From the NCBI GenBank assembly GCA_017425745.1, contig JAFOXT010000184.1, forward strand, positions 1 to 6,011: a stretch of 6,011 nucleotides of DNA, read 5' to 3'. The position numbers and the translations under genes are program-made. The notes beneath the pieces were generated by a model. It did no database searches and had not been told where the DNA came from. It worked only from the letters and a program-made list of their open reading frames with translations. Positions 1 through 5,131 of the stretch are shown here, in pieces (position 1 is the first letter of the stretch; the number at the start of each line of letters is the position of its first letter). This DNA comes from Clostridia bacterium. GTDB lineage: Bacteria > Bacillota > Clostridia > Oscillospirales > Acutalibacteraceae.

Positions 1-349
1 CCATCATATGGAAAAGATAGAAGTCTATGTAGTCTGTGCGAAGACGCTTAAGCTGTTCATTAAAAAGCTTATCGAGAACATCAATGCTTCTCATAAGTGC
101 AGGAGGAAGCTTTGTTGCAATATACACCTTGTCACGGATGCCGTTTTTCTCAAAAATTTCACCGATTGCAGCTTCACTGCCGGGATAAATAAAGGCAGTA
201 TCGAAATAATTGACACCGTTGTTGTAGGCGGTCATAATTTCACGTTCAGCTTCAGCCATATCGATTTTACCGAGCTTTTTCTGAAAACGCATACAACCGA
301 AGCCAAGCACTGATAAATCGTTACCGTTTTTATCCTTGCGATATCTCAT
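1..349 (-). CDS. Aldo/keto reductase, N-terminal 116 residues (partial, runs off left edge)
   Basis: The visible part is the first 116 residues of an NAD(P)H-dependent aldo/keto reductase, a cytosolic TIM-barrel oxidoreductase. It starts MRYRKDKNG and contains the strand LGFGCMRF (15-22). All four residues of the family's catalytic tetrad are visible: D50 and Y55 in FDTAFIY, K80 in ATKLP, and H114 in DFYLFH. The LGFGCMRF opening resembles clostridial reductases that carry a C-terminal 4Fe-4S ferredoxin-like extension, but that end lies outside the window. The ATG at 349 is chosen because it has a GGAG motif 7 nt upstream. A second ATG at 353 is in another frame. The gene begins 12 nt after the stop of the ABC gene before it, so it is probably the third gene of that operon. 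The substrate is unknown. The family call is firm; the physiological role is not. Confidence 0.9.
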   Translation of the reverse strand, partial: MRYRKDKNGNDLSVLGFGCMRFQKKLGKIDMAEAEREIMTAYNNGVNYFDTAFIYPGSEAAIGEIFEKNGIRDKVYIATKLPPALMRSIDVLDKLFNEQLKRLRTDYIDFYLFHMM

Positions 350-356
350 ACATATT

Positions 357-363
357 CTCCTTT
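357..363 (-). promoter_or_regulatory. Ribosome binding site of the aldo/keto reductase, overlapping the upstream stop codon
   Basis: On the minus strand the sequence reads TAAAGGAG. The TAA (364-362) is the stop of the preceding ABC gene and the GGAG (360-357) is the Shine-Dalgarno of the reductase, 7 nt before its ATG at 349. This arrangement suggests translational coupling and fixes the reductase start. Confidence 0.8.
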
Positions 364-2155
364 ACTGATTTCTGTATTTTTCGGCCTGAAGATTAAACAT
401 ATAGGCATAAGTGCCGTCAAGCTTCATAAGCTCCTCGTGGCTGCCGCTTTCAATAATTCTTCCGTTTTTCATTACGTAAATTCTGTCTGCATTTATTGTT
501 GTGGAAAGTCGGTGAGAAATGAAAATTACGGTTTTGTTTGTGGCAGCTTCTGTCATAGCCTTGTTAAGATTATACTCGGCTATGGGGTCAAGGTTTGCCG
601 AAGGCTCATCGAGAATTACATAAGGGCAGTTTTTATAGAAGGCTCTTGCAATTGCAACCTTCTGACTTTCACCGCCGGAAAGCATTACGCCCTCATCGTC
701 GAATTCTCTTAAAAGCTCACTGTCTGTGCCGTTTTTAAGCGGCTTTGAAAAACCGCTGTGCTTCAGCGCTTCTTTGACTCTTTCACTGTCTGCGTTATCA
801 CCGAGAGCAACATTTTCGCCAACAGAGCAGGAGAAAAGCTGAAAGTCCTGGAAAACCGCAGAGAATCTGTCACGGTGAGATTCAAGTGTGTTTTCTCTTA
901 TATCCTCGCCGTCAATTTTTATACTGCCCTCTGTGGGATCGTAAAGACGGAGAAGAAGGTTTGTCAGTGTTGTTTTGCCTGCACCGTTGTAGCCTACAAG
1001 AGCGATTTTTTCATAAGGCTTTATAGTGAGATTGATATCACTTAAGGTGGGCTCACTGTTACCGGGATAAGTAAAGGAAAGATTTTCAATTTTAATCTCC
1101 TTGGGCTCGCTGCATTCAGCAACCTTTTTGCCGTCGTGGATTTTAAAATCTGCCTTAAGGAATTCACGGTATTTTTCAATCATTTTCCCTCTTTCAGAGA
1201 AAACCGCAACAGCCCATACAGTAAGGAAATTGATTGACATTGCAATTGAATGTGCACCGTTGAATGCGGCAACAAAGTCACCTGCAGAAAGGCTTTCCTT
1301 TACAAGCACACAGTAGCCGAGATAAAGGGGCAGTGCAAACATAAAGCCTGCAATCTGTATACCTGTTTCCTGAACAAAATAAAGTGAACTGATTTTTTTC
1401 CAATACTTTTTCTGATTTTTGATTACATCGTCGGCAGCATCATTGTATCGGTCAATAAGCAGGTCCTCAATATCATTCATTCTTACTTCCTTGCAGTAAT
1501 CCTGGAGATAGAAAATTCGTTGGAAGTAGTCACTACGACGGTGGAATTTTGTGTTGTCAATTCGTCTGCCCATCTGAAGATTGCCTATTTTTCTGCTAAG
1601 TGGTGTGAATACGCCGATAAAAACAAGAATAATAAGAAGGCACCAAGGGTCAATTGTAAGAAGAATTGAAGAAATTGTAATAAGTGAAATAGTGTTACCC
1701 ACATATTCACGTACAAGACCTAAAAGATTCTGAATGTTATCTGATGAGGATTCAATTGTAAGAATAAAGCTGTTGTAAAATTCGGGATTATCGTAGCTTT
1801 CAAGATCAAGCTGCTTTGCTTTTTCATAAAGGCGCTTGTTGAGTCCGTAGTAAACCCTTTCTCTTTCCATATTCCAGAAAAATTCTCTGAAAAGCCACGC
1901 AAAAAGCTTACTGATAATAAGCACCGCCGCAATTGCCGCAACTGCATAGAAAACTCTGTGAAGATCCTTGCCCTCAGAAACCACGTCAATAAAATACTTT
2001 ACACCGATTACGCTTACAAGCCTTGTGGGAAGAATAAGCAGAATACCCCAGATAAATTCACCGATTACAAGCAAAGGTGAAACCTTAAAGAGCATACCTA
2101 CAAAAAAGATTACATTGGAAAGCATTGAGTAGTGATTTGTTTTTTTATCTTTCAT
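362..2155 (-). CDS. ABC exporter half-transporter, fused permease and ATPase (second of a pair)
   Basis: This 597-residue protein is a type IV (ABCB-like) exporter half-unit: an N-terminal six-helix membrane domain followed by a nucleotide-binding domain. Hydrophobic helices are visible at about 12-52, 68-90, 153-183 and 262-320. The ATPase domain from about 352 is intact: A-loop Y363, Walker A GYNGAGKTT (388-396), Q-loop Q436, signature LSGGE (492-496), Walker B ending in D516 with catalytic E517, D-loop NLD (521-523), and switch H548. QK follows the signature motif, as in lantibiotic-type exporters. The YDNPEFYN motif (121-128) matches YEDPAFYD in the partner. The ATG at 2155 is preferred. 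An in-frame extension to 2260 would add 35 residues lying wholly within the previous gene and lacking family similarity. The gene overlaps the first ABC gene by 11 bp, so the two probably form a heterodimer. The substrate is unknown; a peptide or lipid-like compound is possible. Confidence 0.93.
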   Translation of the reverse strand: MKDKKTNHYSMLSNVIFFVGMLFKVSPLLVIGEFIWGILLILPTRLVSVIGVKYFIDVVSEGKDLHRVFYAVAAIAAVLIISKLFAWLFREFFWNMERERVYYGLNKRLYEKAKQLDLESYDNPEFYNSFILTIESSSDNIQNLLGLVREYVGNTISLITISSILLTIDPWCLLIILVFIGVFTPLSRKIGNLQMGRRIDNTKFHRRSDYFQRIFYLQDYCKEVRMNDIEDLLIDRYNDAADDVIKNQKKYWKKISSLYFVQETGIQIAGFMFALPLYLGYCVLVKESLSAGDFVAAFNGAHSIAMSINFLTVWAVAVFSERGKMIEKYREFLKADFKIHDGKKVAECSEPKEIKIENLSFTYPGNSEPTLSDINLTIKPYEKIALVGYNGAGKTTLTNLLLRLYDPTEGSIKIDGEDIRENTLESHRDRFSAVFQDFQLFSCSVGENVALGDNADSERVKEALKHSGFSKPLKNGTDSELLREFDDEGVMLSGGESQKVAIARAFYKNCPYVILDEPSANLDPIAEYNLNKAMTEAATNKTVIFISHRLSTTINADRIYVMKNGRIIESGSHEELMKLDGTYAYMFNLQAEKYRNQ

Positions 2156-3974
2156 CGTCCTCAACCTCGCTTTCCTTGTTGTAGCTTGAAGCCTGAAGAG
2201 TGAACATACGGCTGTATTCTCCGCCCATAGAAAGAAGCTCCTTGTGGCTGCCGGTTTCAATTACCTTGCCGCCTGAGATTACAATAATCTTGTCAGAAAG
2301 CACCGCACTTGAAAGACGGTGTGAGATGTACATAACGGTTTTGTCCTTGGTTACCTCAATAAGATTTTCGTACATTCTGTATTCGGCTATGGGGTCAAGG
2401 GCCGATGAGGGCTCGTCAAGCACAGCAAACTGAAAGTCCTTTGCAAAAAGTCGTGCAACGGAAACCTTTTGATTTTCACCGCCTGAAAGACCTATACCGT
2501 CTTTTTCAAACTCTTTTGTAATTACGGTGTCACCGCCCTTGGGCAGGGCTGAAATTTTATCCCATATACCGCTTTGCATAAGGGCCTTTTCGGCAATTTT
2601 CTTTTCTTCGTCACTGCACTCGTGACACATAATATTTTCAAAAACAGATACTGCAAAGTTTCTGTAATCCTGAAAAACTGCACCGTAGCTTCGTCTGAGC
2701 GACGCAAGGTCGTATTCCTTTATGTTCTTTCCGTTAAGAAGAATTTCGCCGTCAGTAACATCGTAAAAGCGAAGAAGAAGCTTTACAATAGTTGACTTGC
2801 CCGCACCGTTTACACCTACAATTGCAACTGTTTCACCCTTATTTATCTTAAAGGAAACATTGTGAAGGGTGTCCTTTTCTGCTGAAGGATAACGGAAGCA
2901 AACGTTTTTGAATTCAAGGCTTCGGAATTCATCGCACTGCTCCGAGCCGTTTATAACCTTGGGCTCGTAATCAAAGAAATCGCGGAGATTCTGAAAATAA
3001 AACGCCATCTGTGTTATCATATCAAAATTGTTTGCAACAGACATAATGGACTCTCTGACAGAGTTGATTGATGAAAGCACAACGGAAAAGCCCGAAATTG
3101 TAAGTGCATTTGTGTATACGAACTGATAACCTGCAAAGGCATAAGTACCGATAATCGGAATAAACTCGCTGAAAAGCGTGCTCACCATACTGAAAAGGAA
3201 AAGCTTTACTCCGTACTTTTTAAGAATCATAATGTTTGAGTCAATTGCCGCCTTGAATCGGGTCATAAGCACAGAGAAAATATTTGAAGTGCGAAGGTCC
3301 TTTGAATAATCCTTAAGGAAAACTGTTCTTTGTATGTAAGCCTTGATTCTGTTGTTGGTTGTCATTTCAAGGTCGCGCTTATAAACAAGACGGCTCTTTA
3401 TAATTTCAATTACAAAAACAAGGGATACGGGAAGAAGAAAAACAAGATATGTGGGGTCAATTGCAGTTACGGTGCCGATTACAAACAAAAGGGCAATGGA
3501 GTTACCGATAATAACCGAAATGCTTGAACAGATTGCATCGAAATAGCTCCACGCAAGAACATTAGTGGCACGCTGATACTTGTCATAAAAGGCAGGGTCT
3601 TCATAACAGGACACGTCAAGAGAAATTGCCTTTCTGAAAACCAGATTGTTAAGGCCCTTCAATACGTTTTTGGTAGCGGCCTGCCTCATATAGTTAGACG
3701 ACCAGTTAACCGCTTTAAGAAAAACAGAAACACCTAAAAACAAAAGCAGATTCTGTAAGTATTCCTCAAAGCTACCCTTTCTGTCAATAATTCCGAGAAG
3801 CATTTTAAGAAACAGAATATTCTGCACAAACATTTTGAAAATTCCGTCAACAGTCATATTTATAAGGTAGCCTAAAAAAAGCCTTTTGTCTGTCTTCCAG
3901 ACGAGGCTGAGAGCAAATTTTATGTTTTTTATTACAGGAACTTTAACTCTCTCGTGTAAAGGGAACCGTCTCAT
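2145..3974 (-). CDS. ABC exporter half-transporter, fused permease and ATPase (first of a pair)
   Basis: This 609-residue protein has the same architecture as the gene that follows it: a membrane domain with hydrophobic stretches at about 30-62, 72-92, 150-192 and 255-310, then a complete ATPase domain. The domain shows A-loop Y362, Walker A GVNGAGKST (387-395), Q-loop Q435, signature LSGGE (496-500) followed by NQK, Walker B with D520 and catalytic E521, D-loop ALD (525-527), and switch H552. Both partners keep the catalytic glutamate, so neither ATP site looks degenerate. The start is the ATG at 3974, with AAGGTGAG upstream. A TTG at 4001 in the same frame lies at or before the predicted transcription start (about 3998), so it is unlikely to be used. 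The acidic tail EVEDDER overlaps the next gene. The protein probably pairs with that product as an inner-membrane exporter. The cargo cannot be inferred. Confidence 0.93.
   Translation of the reverse strand: MRRFPLHERVKVPVIKNIKFALSLVWKTDKRLFLGYLINMTVDGIFKMFVQNILFLKMLLGIIDRKGSFEEYLQNLLLFLGVSVFLKAVNWSSNYMRQAATKNVLKGLNNLVFRKAISLDVSCYEDPAFYDKYQRATNVLAWSYFDAICSSISVIIGNSIALLFVIGTVTAIDPTYLVFLLPVSLVFVIEIIKSRLVYKRDLEMTTNNRIKAYIQRTVFLKDYSKDLRTSNIFSVLMTRFKAAIDSNIMILKKYGVKLFLFSMVSTLFSEFIPIIGTYAFAGYQFVYTNALTISGFSVVLSSINSVRESIMSVANNFDMITQMAFYFQNLRDFFDYEPKVINGSEQCDEFRSLEFKNVCFRYPSAEKDTLHNVSFKINKGETVAIVGVNGAGKSTIVKLLLRFYDVTDGEILLNGKNIKEYDLASLRRSYGAVFQDYRNFAVSVFENIMCHECSDEEKKIAEKALMQSGIWDKISALPKGGDTVITKEFEKDGIGLSGGENQKVSVARLFAKDFQFAVLDEPSSALDPIAEYRMYENLIEVTKDKTVMYISHRLSSAVLSDKIIVISGGKVIETGSHKELLSMGGEYSRMFTLQASSYNKESEVEDDER
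2159..2168 (-). promoter_or_regulatory. Ribosome binding region of the second ABC gene, inside the end of the first
   Basis: Two GAGG motifs lie upstream of the ATG at 2155. The one at 2168-2165 has a 9-nt spacer and the one at 2162-2159 a 3-nt spacer. Both are within the last codons of the first ABC gene, whose stop (2147-2145) lies just downstream of the new start. The 11-bp overlap supports coupled translation and a 1:1 product ratio. Confidence 0.6.
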
Positions 3975-3977
3975 TTT

Positions 3978-3985
3978 CTCACCTT
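3978..3985 (-). promoter_or_regulatory. Ribosome binding site of the first ABC gene
   Basis: AAGGTGAG on the minus strand lies 3 nt before the ATG at 3974, giving about 7 nt from its AGG core. It decides for this ATG over the in-frame TTG at 4001, which has no comparable motif. Confidence 0.75.
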
Positions 3986-4004
3986 CCGATAGTATGATCA
4001 AGAA

Positions 4005-4033
4005 ATTATATCACATAATTTTATCCTTTACAA
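4005..4033 (-). promoter_or_regulatory. Predicted vegetative promoter of the ABC-ABC-reductase operon
   Basis: On the minus strand the -35 box TTGTAA (4033-4028) is followed by a 17-nt spacer and a perfect -10 TATAAT (4010-4005). TG at the -15/-14 position forms an extended -10. The predicted start is near 3998, giving a leader of about 24 nt, too short for a riboswitch. Confidence 0.75.
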
Positions 4034-4047
4034 TAATTAAAAATAAT

Positions 4048-4065
4048 TCTTAATTTTGGTTAAGA
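4048..4065. promoter_or_regulatory. Inverted repeat between divergent promoters, possible operator
   Basis: TCTTAA - 6 nt - TTAAGA is an 18-bp inverted repeat sitting between the two -35 boxes (4028-4033 and 4068-4073). A regulator bound here could affect both promoters. The surroundings are AT-rich, so chance is a real alternative. Confidence 0.3.
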
Positions 4066-4067
4066 CC

Positions 4068-4096
4068 TTGACTTTGTATCGGTTTTATTAGATAAT
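4068..4096 (+). promoter_or_regulatory. Predicted vegetative promoter of the S-component gene
   Basis: TTGACT (4068-4073), a 17-nt spacer and GATAAT (4091-4096) differ from the consensus boxes by one base each. The expected start is about 4103, leaving a 5' leader of about 27 nt. That leaves no room for a vitamin-sensing riboswitch. Confidence 0.8.
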
Positions 4097-4117
4097 TAGT
4101 TGTATTTTATCAGCTTC

Positions 4118-4125
4118 GGAGGTGA
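4118..4125 (+). promoter_or_regulatory. Strong ribosome binding site of the S-component gene
   Basis: GGAGGTGA lies 4 nt before the ATG at 4130, or 7 nt counted from the GGAGG core. It selects this start over the in-frame TTG at 4100, which falls about where transcription is predicted to begin. Confidence 0.85.
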
Positions 4126-4129
4126 ACAT

Positions 4130-4666
4130 ATGAAAAACTCTGCTGTCAGAAATATGGTTCTGTCTGCTATGTTTCTTGCTCTTTCCTTTGTGCTTCCCTT
4201 TTTCACCGGACAGATTCAGCAGATAGGAAGTATGCTTCTGCCTATGCACATTCCTATAATTCTCTGCTCACTTTTCTGTTCAAAGCAATACGGCTTTCTT
4301 GTGGGACTCATAGCTCCTGTTATGCGCTCAGCAATTTTTCATATGCCGCCCATGTATCCGACGGCAATTGCAATGTCTGTAAAGCTTGCAGTTATGGGCT
4401 TTCTCGTTGGCTTCATTTATGAAAGAATGAAAAAGCAGAATATTACTTCTCTTTATATTTCACTTATCTCTTCAATTCTTATCAGCAGAATTTTCTGGGC
4501 TATTGCAATGTGTATTCTTCTCGGCACGGGAGAAGACGGCTTTACTCTTTCAATGTTTTTTACAATGGCCTTTGTAAAAGCCTTTCCGGGAATTATTCTT
4601 CAGCTTGTGCTTGTACCTGCAATTATTTATCTGAGAGATTCAAGAATAAAATTAAATATGCGGTGA
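4130..4666 (+). CDS. ECF transporter S component (substrate-binding membrane subunit), substrate unassigned
   Basis: This 178-residue integral membrane protein has the size and pattern of the substrate-specific S component of energy-coupling-factor vitamin importers. Hydrophobic segments lie at about 8-25, 36-50, 53-70, 79-97, 107-132 and 140-167, which suits the usual six helices. Family-like stretches are TGQIQQIGSMLLPMHIPI (26-43), the PVMRS...MPPMYPTAIAM region (63-82) and the last helix KAFPGIILQLVLVPAI (150-165). These resemble a broad group of clostridial S components whose ligand is not obvious to me, so no gene symbol is given. No ecfA or ecfT is adjacent, so it would have to share a module encoded elsewhere (a group II ECF system). 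It has its own promoter, divergent from the exporter operon. The TGA at 4664-4666 touches the inverted repeat of the downstream element. Confidence 0.85.
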   Translation: MKNSAVRNMVLSAMFLALSFVLPFFTGQIQQIGSMLLPMHIPIILCSLFCSKQYGFLVGLIAPVMRSAIFHMPPMYPTAIAMSVKLAVMGFLVGFIYERMKKQNITSLYISLISSILISRIFWAIAMCILLGTGEDGFTLSMFFTMAFVKAFPGIILQLVLVPAIIYLRDSRIKLNMR

Positions 4667-4689
4667 GCCGGCAAGCTACGGGCGCCGAT
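4666..4689 (+). repeat. Left terminal inverted repeat
   Basis: AGCCGGC, AA, then GCTACGGGCGCCGAT. It pairs with 5098-5121 except at the two central bases AA (4673-4674). It contains the palindromes GCCGGC and GGCGCC, and its first base is the last base of the S-component stop codon. Confidence 0.85.
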
Positions 4690-4704
4690 AACCCTCTGCT
4701 TTTA

Positions 4705-4730
4705 GCCGAGTGTTCGTAAGGACACTCGGC
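4705..4730 (+). terminator. Strong hairpin after the S-component gene, possible terminator
   Basis: GCCGAGTGTTC - GTAA - GGACACTCGGC makes an 11-bp stem with one G-U pair and a GTAA (GNRA-type) loop, 38 nt after the stop codon. The following AGTTTTATTC is only moderately T-rich, so termination may be partial. The stem could instead mainly protect the mRNA 3' end. No T-run follows on the other strand. Confidence 0.5.
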
Positions 4731-4905
4731 AGTTTTATTCGCCTTACGGCGAGTGATATTACTTCGCAGTTATATTGTGCTTTGCACAGTGTTATTGTCC
4801 TTCGGACAGTTTTATGCGAATAAAATAACACTGAAGCCGCAAGGCTTCAATATCACTTTTGATTTATCAAAAATATCACTGCAAATTTTAATTTGCAATA
4901 TCACT
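4731..4905. repeat. Linker-and-hairpin repeat array with a central orientation switch
   Basis: A 9-nt linker recurs nine times. On the plus strand it reads AGTTTTATT (4731), AGTGATATT (4752), AGTTATATT (4768), AGTGTTATT (4788) and AGTTTTATG (4808). It then appears reverse-complemented as AATAACACT (4824) and AATATCACT (4849, 4872, 4897). Each pair of linkers encloses a hairpin whose closing T-A pair comes from the linkers: TCGCC/GGCGA (4739-4752), degenerate TACTTCGCA (4760-4768), TGTGC/GCACA (4776-4788), TGTCC/GGACA (4796-4808), TGAAGCC/GGCTTCA with a GCAA loop (4832-4849), TTTTGA/TCAAAA (4857-4872) and TGCAAAT/ATTTGCA (4880-4897). The turnaround is TTTTAT-GCGA-ATAAAA (4810-4825). The stem sequences differ while the linkers are conserved. 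Confidence 0.8.
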
Positions 4906-4913
4906 TATACACA

Positions 4914-4932
4914 CTGAAAAAATTGTTTTCAG
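4914..4932. repeat. AT-rich hairpin after the linker array
   Basis: CTGAAAA - AATTG - TTTTCAG forms a 7-bp stem. It lacks the linker that frames the preceding hairpins, so it is listed separately. Confidence 0.6.
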
Positions 4933-4933
4933 A

Positions 4934-4962
4934 TTGGCATAATTGCTTTCAAAGTATATAAC
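4934..4962 (+). promoter_or_regulatory. Promoter-like motif inside the hairpin element
   Basis: TTGGCA (4934-4939), a 17-nt spacer (4940-4956) and TATAAC (4957-4962) match the vegetative consensus at 5 of 6 bases in each box. The predicted start is near 4969, the first base of the next hairpin. No ORF follows in this orientation, so any product would be a short structured RNA or a transcript antisense to the end of the ATPase gene. Confidence 0.35.
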
Positions 4963-4968
4963 CCACTA

Positions 4969-5000
4969 TGACACTTTCAAGCCGAAAGTGTCACTTTTTT
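4969..5000 (+). terminator. Rho-independent terminator, plus strand
   Basis: TGACACTTTC - AAGCC - GAAAGTGTCA is a perfect 10-bp stem with a 5-nt loop, followed by CTTTTTT (4994-5000). This is the best classical terminator in the window for transcripts from the S-component gene or from the promoter-like motif just upstream. Confidence 0.75.
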
Positions 5001-5056
5001 ATAAAAAGAAAATTGGGAGCACTTCTTTACAAGGTGTCTCCCAATAGTTTTTCTGT
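5001..5056. terminator. Probable bidirectional terminator hairpin
   Basis: ATTGGGAG (5012-5019) pairs with CTCCCAAT (5038-5045). An inner CACTT/AAGGTG continues the stem after one bulged T (5037), including one G-U pair. On the plus strand the stem is followed by AGTTTTTCT. On the minus strand it is followed by ATTTTCTTTTTAT. It could therefore stop the ATPase transcript arriving from the right as well as plus-strand transcripts. Confidence 0.6.
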
Positions 5057-5068
5057 TATAAACAGAAA
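5050..5068. repeat. Hairpin TTTCTGTT/AACAGAAA
   Basis: An 8-bp perfect stem with an ATA loop, lying directly between the bidirectional terminator and the long 13-bp hairpin. It has no specific role that I can assign. Confidence 0.55.
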
Positions 5069-5097
5069 TGCCGTGTTTTTCATAGAAAAACACGGCA
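5069..5097. repeat. Long perfect hairpin next to the right terminal repeat
   Basis: TGCCGTGTTTTTC - ATA - GAAAAACACGGCA is a perfect 13-bp stem with a 3-nt loop that ends one base before the right inverted repeat. On the minus strand it is the first large hairpin after the ATPase stop codon, but it is followed only by ATTTCTG. It may act with the next hairpin downstream rather than alone. Confidence 0.7.
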
Positions 5098-5121
5098 ATC
5101 GGCGCCCGTAGCCAGCCGGCT
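5098..5121 (-). repeat. Right terminal inverted repeat
   Basis: On the minus strand it reads AGCCGGC, TG, then GCTACGGGCGCCGAT. It is identical to the left repeat except for TG in place of AA. With its flanks it forms the 10-bp palindrome CAGCCGGCTG (5113-5122). It ends 10 nt from the ATPase stop codon. Confidence 0.85.
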
Positions 5122-5131
5122 GCTAAGCGTT

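Larger units (their letters stand above)
4666..5121. mobile_element. Terminal-inverted-repeat-bounded hairpin array, MITE-like, non-coding
   Basis: This 456-bp stretch fills nearly all the space between two convergent genes. It is bounded by 24-bp inverted repeats that match at 22 positions. The interior is a run of at least twelve short hairpins, many on a repeated 9-nt linker, and holds no ORF with recognisable protein character or a good ribosome binding site. Terminal repeats without a transposase suggest a non-autonomous element mobilised in trans. No clear target-site duplication is seen: the left flank ends GCGGTG and the right flank begins GCTAAG. An alternative is a non-mobile structured 3' region shared by the two converging transcripts. 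That the region is an inverted-repeat hairpin array is plain in the sequence; mobility is inference. Confidence 0.6.

Noticed and set aside
8..313. Plus-strand ORF opposite the aldo/keto reductase
   Set aside because: The minus strand encodes the complete reductase catalytic tetrad. The plus-strand frame has no recognisable domain.
576..593. 18-bp direct repeat shared with 2383-2400
   Set aside because: Both copies encode the same D-loop residues (LDPIAEY) of the two paralogous ATPase domains, so homology and a conserved motif explain the identity.
2140..2146. Run of seven A on the coding strand near the ABC gene overlap, as a frameshift site
   Set aside because: The first gene ends normally just there and the second has its own start and ribosome binding motifs. 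Nothing requires a frameshift.
2156..2260. 35-residue N-terminal extension of the second ABC protein
   Set aside because: It lies entirely within the end of the first ABC gene, has no family-like sequence, and the ATG at 2155 has ribosome binding motifs and a typical overlap.
3975..4001. TTG start for the first ABC gene
   Set aside because: It falls at or before the predicted transcription start near 3998 and has no ribosome binding site. The ATG at 3974 has AAGGTGAG.
4100..4129. TTG start adding ten residues to the S component
   Set aside because: The predicted transcription start is about 4103 and the added codons span the GGAGGTGA ribosome binding site, so the ATG at 4130 is the start.
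4097..4129. Riboswitch upstream of the S-component gene
   Set aside because: Only about 27 nt separate the predicted transcription start from the start codon, too short for any known vitamin riboswitch.
4510..4719. 69-residue plus-strand ORF overlapping the end of the S-component gene
   Set aside because: It is a shadow frame of a well-supported membrane protein gene, with no ribosome binding site of its own, and its end runs into the hairpin element.
4731..4905. CRISPR array
   Set aside because: The repeats are only 9 nt, vary, and switch orientation in the middle. The intervening units are themselves palindromes, unlike spacers.
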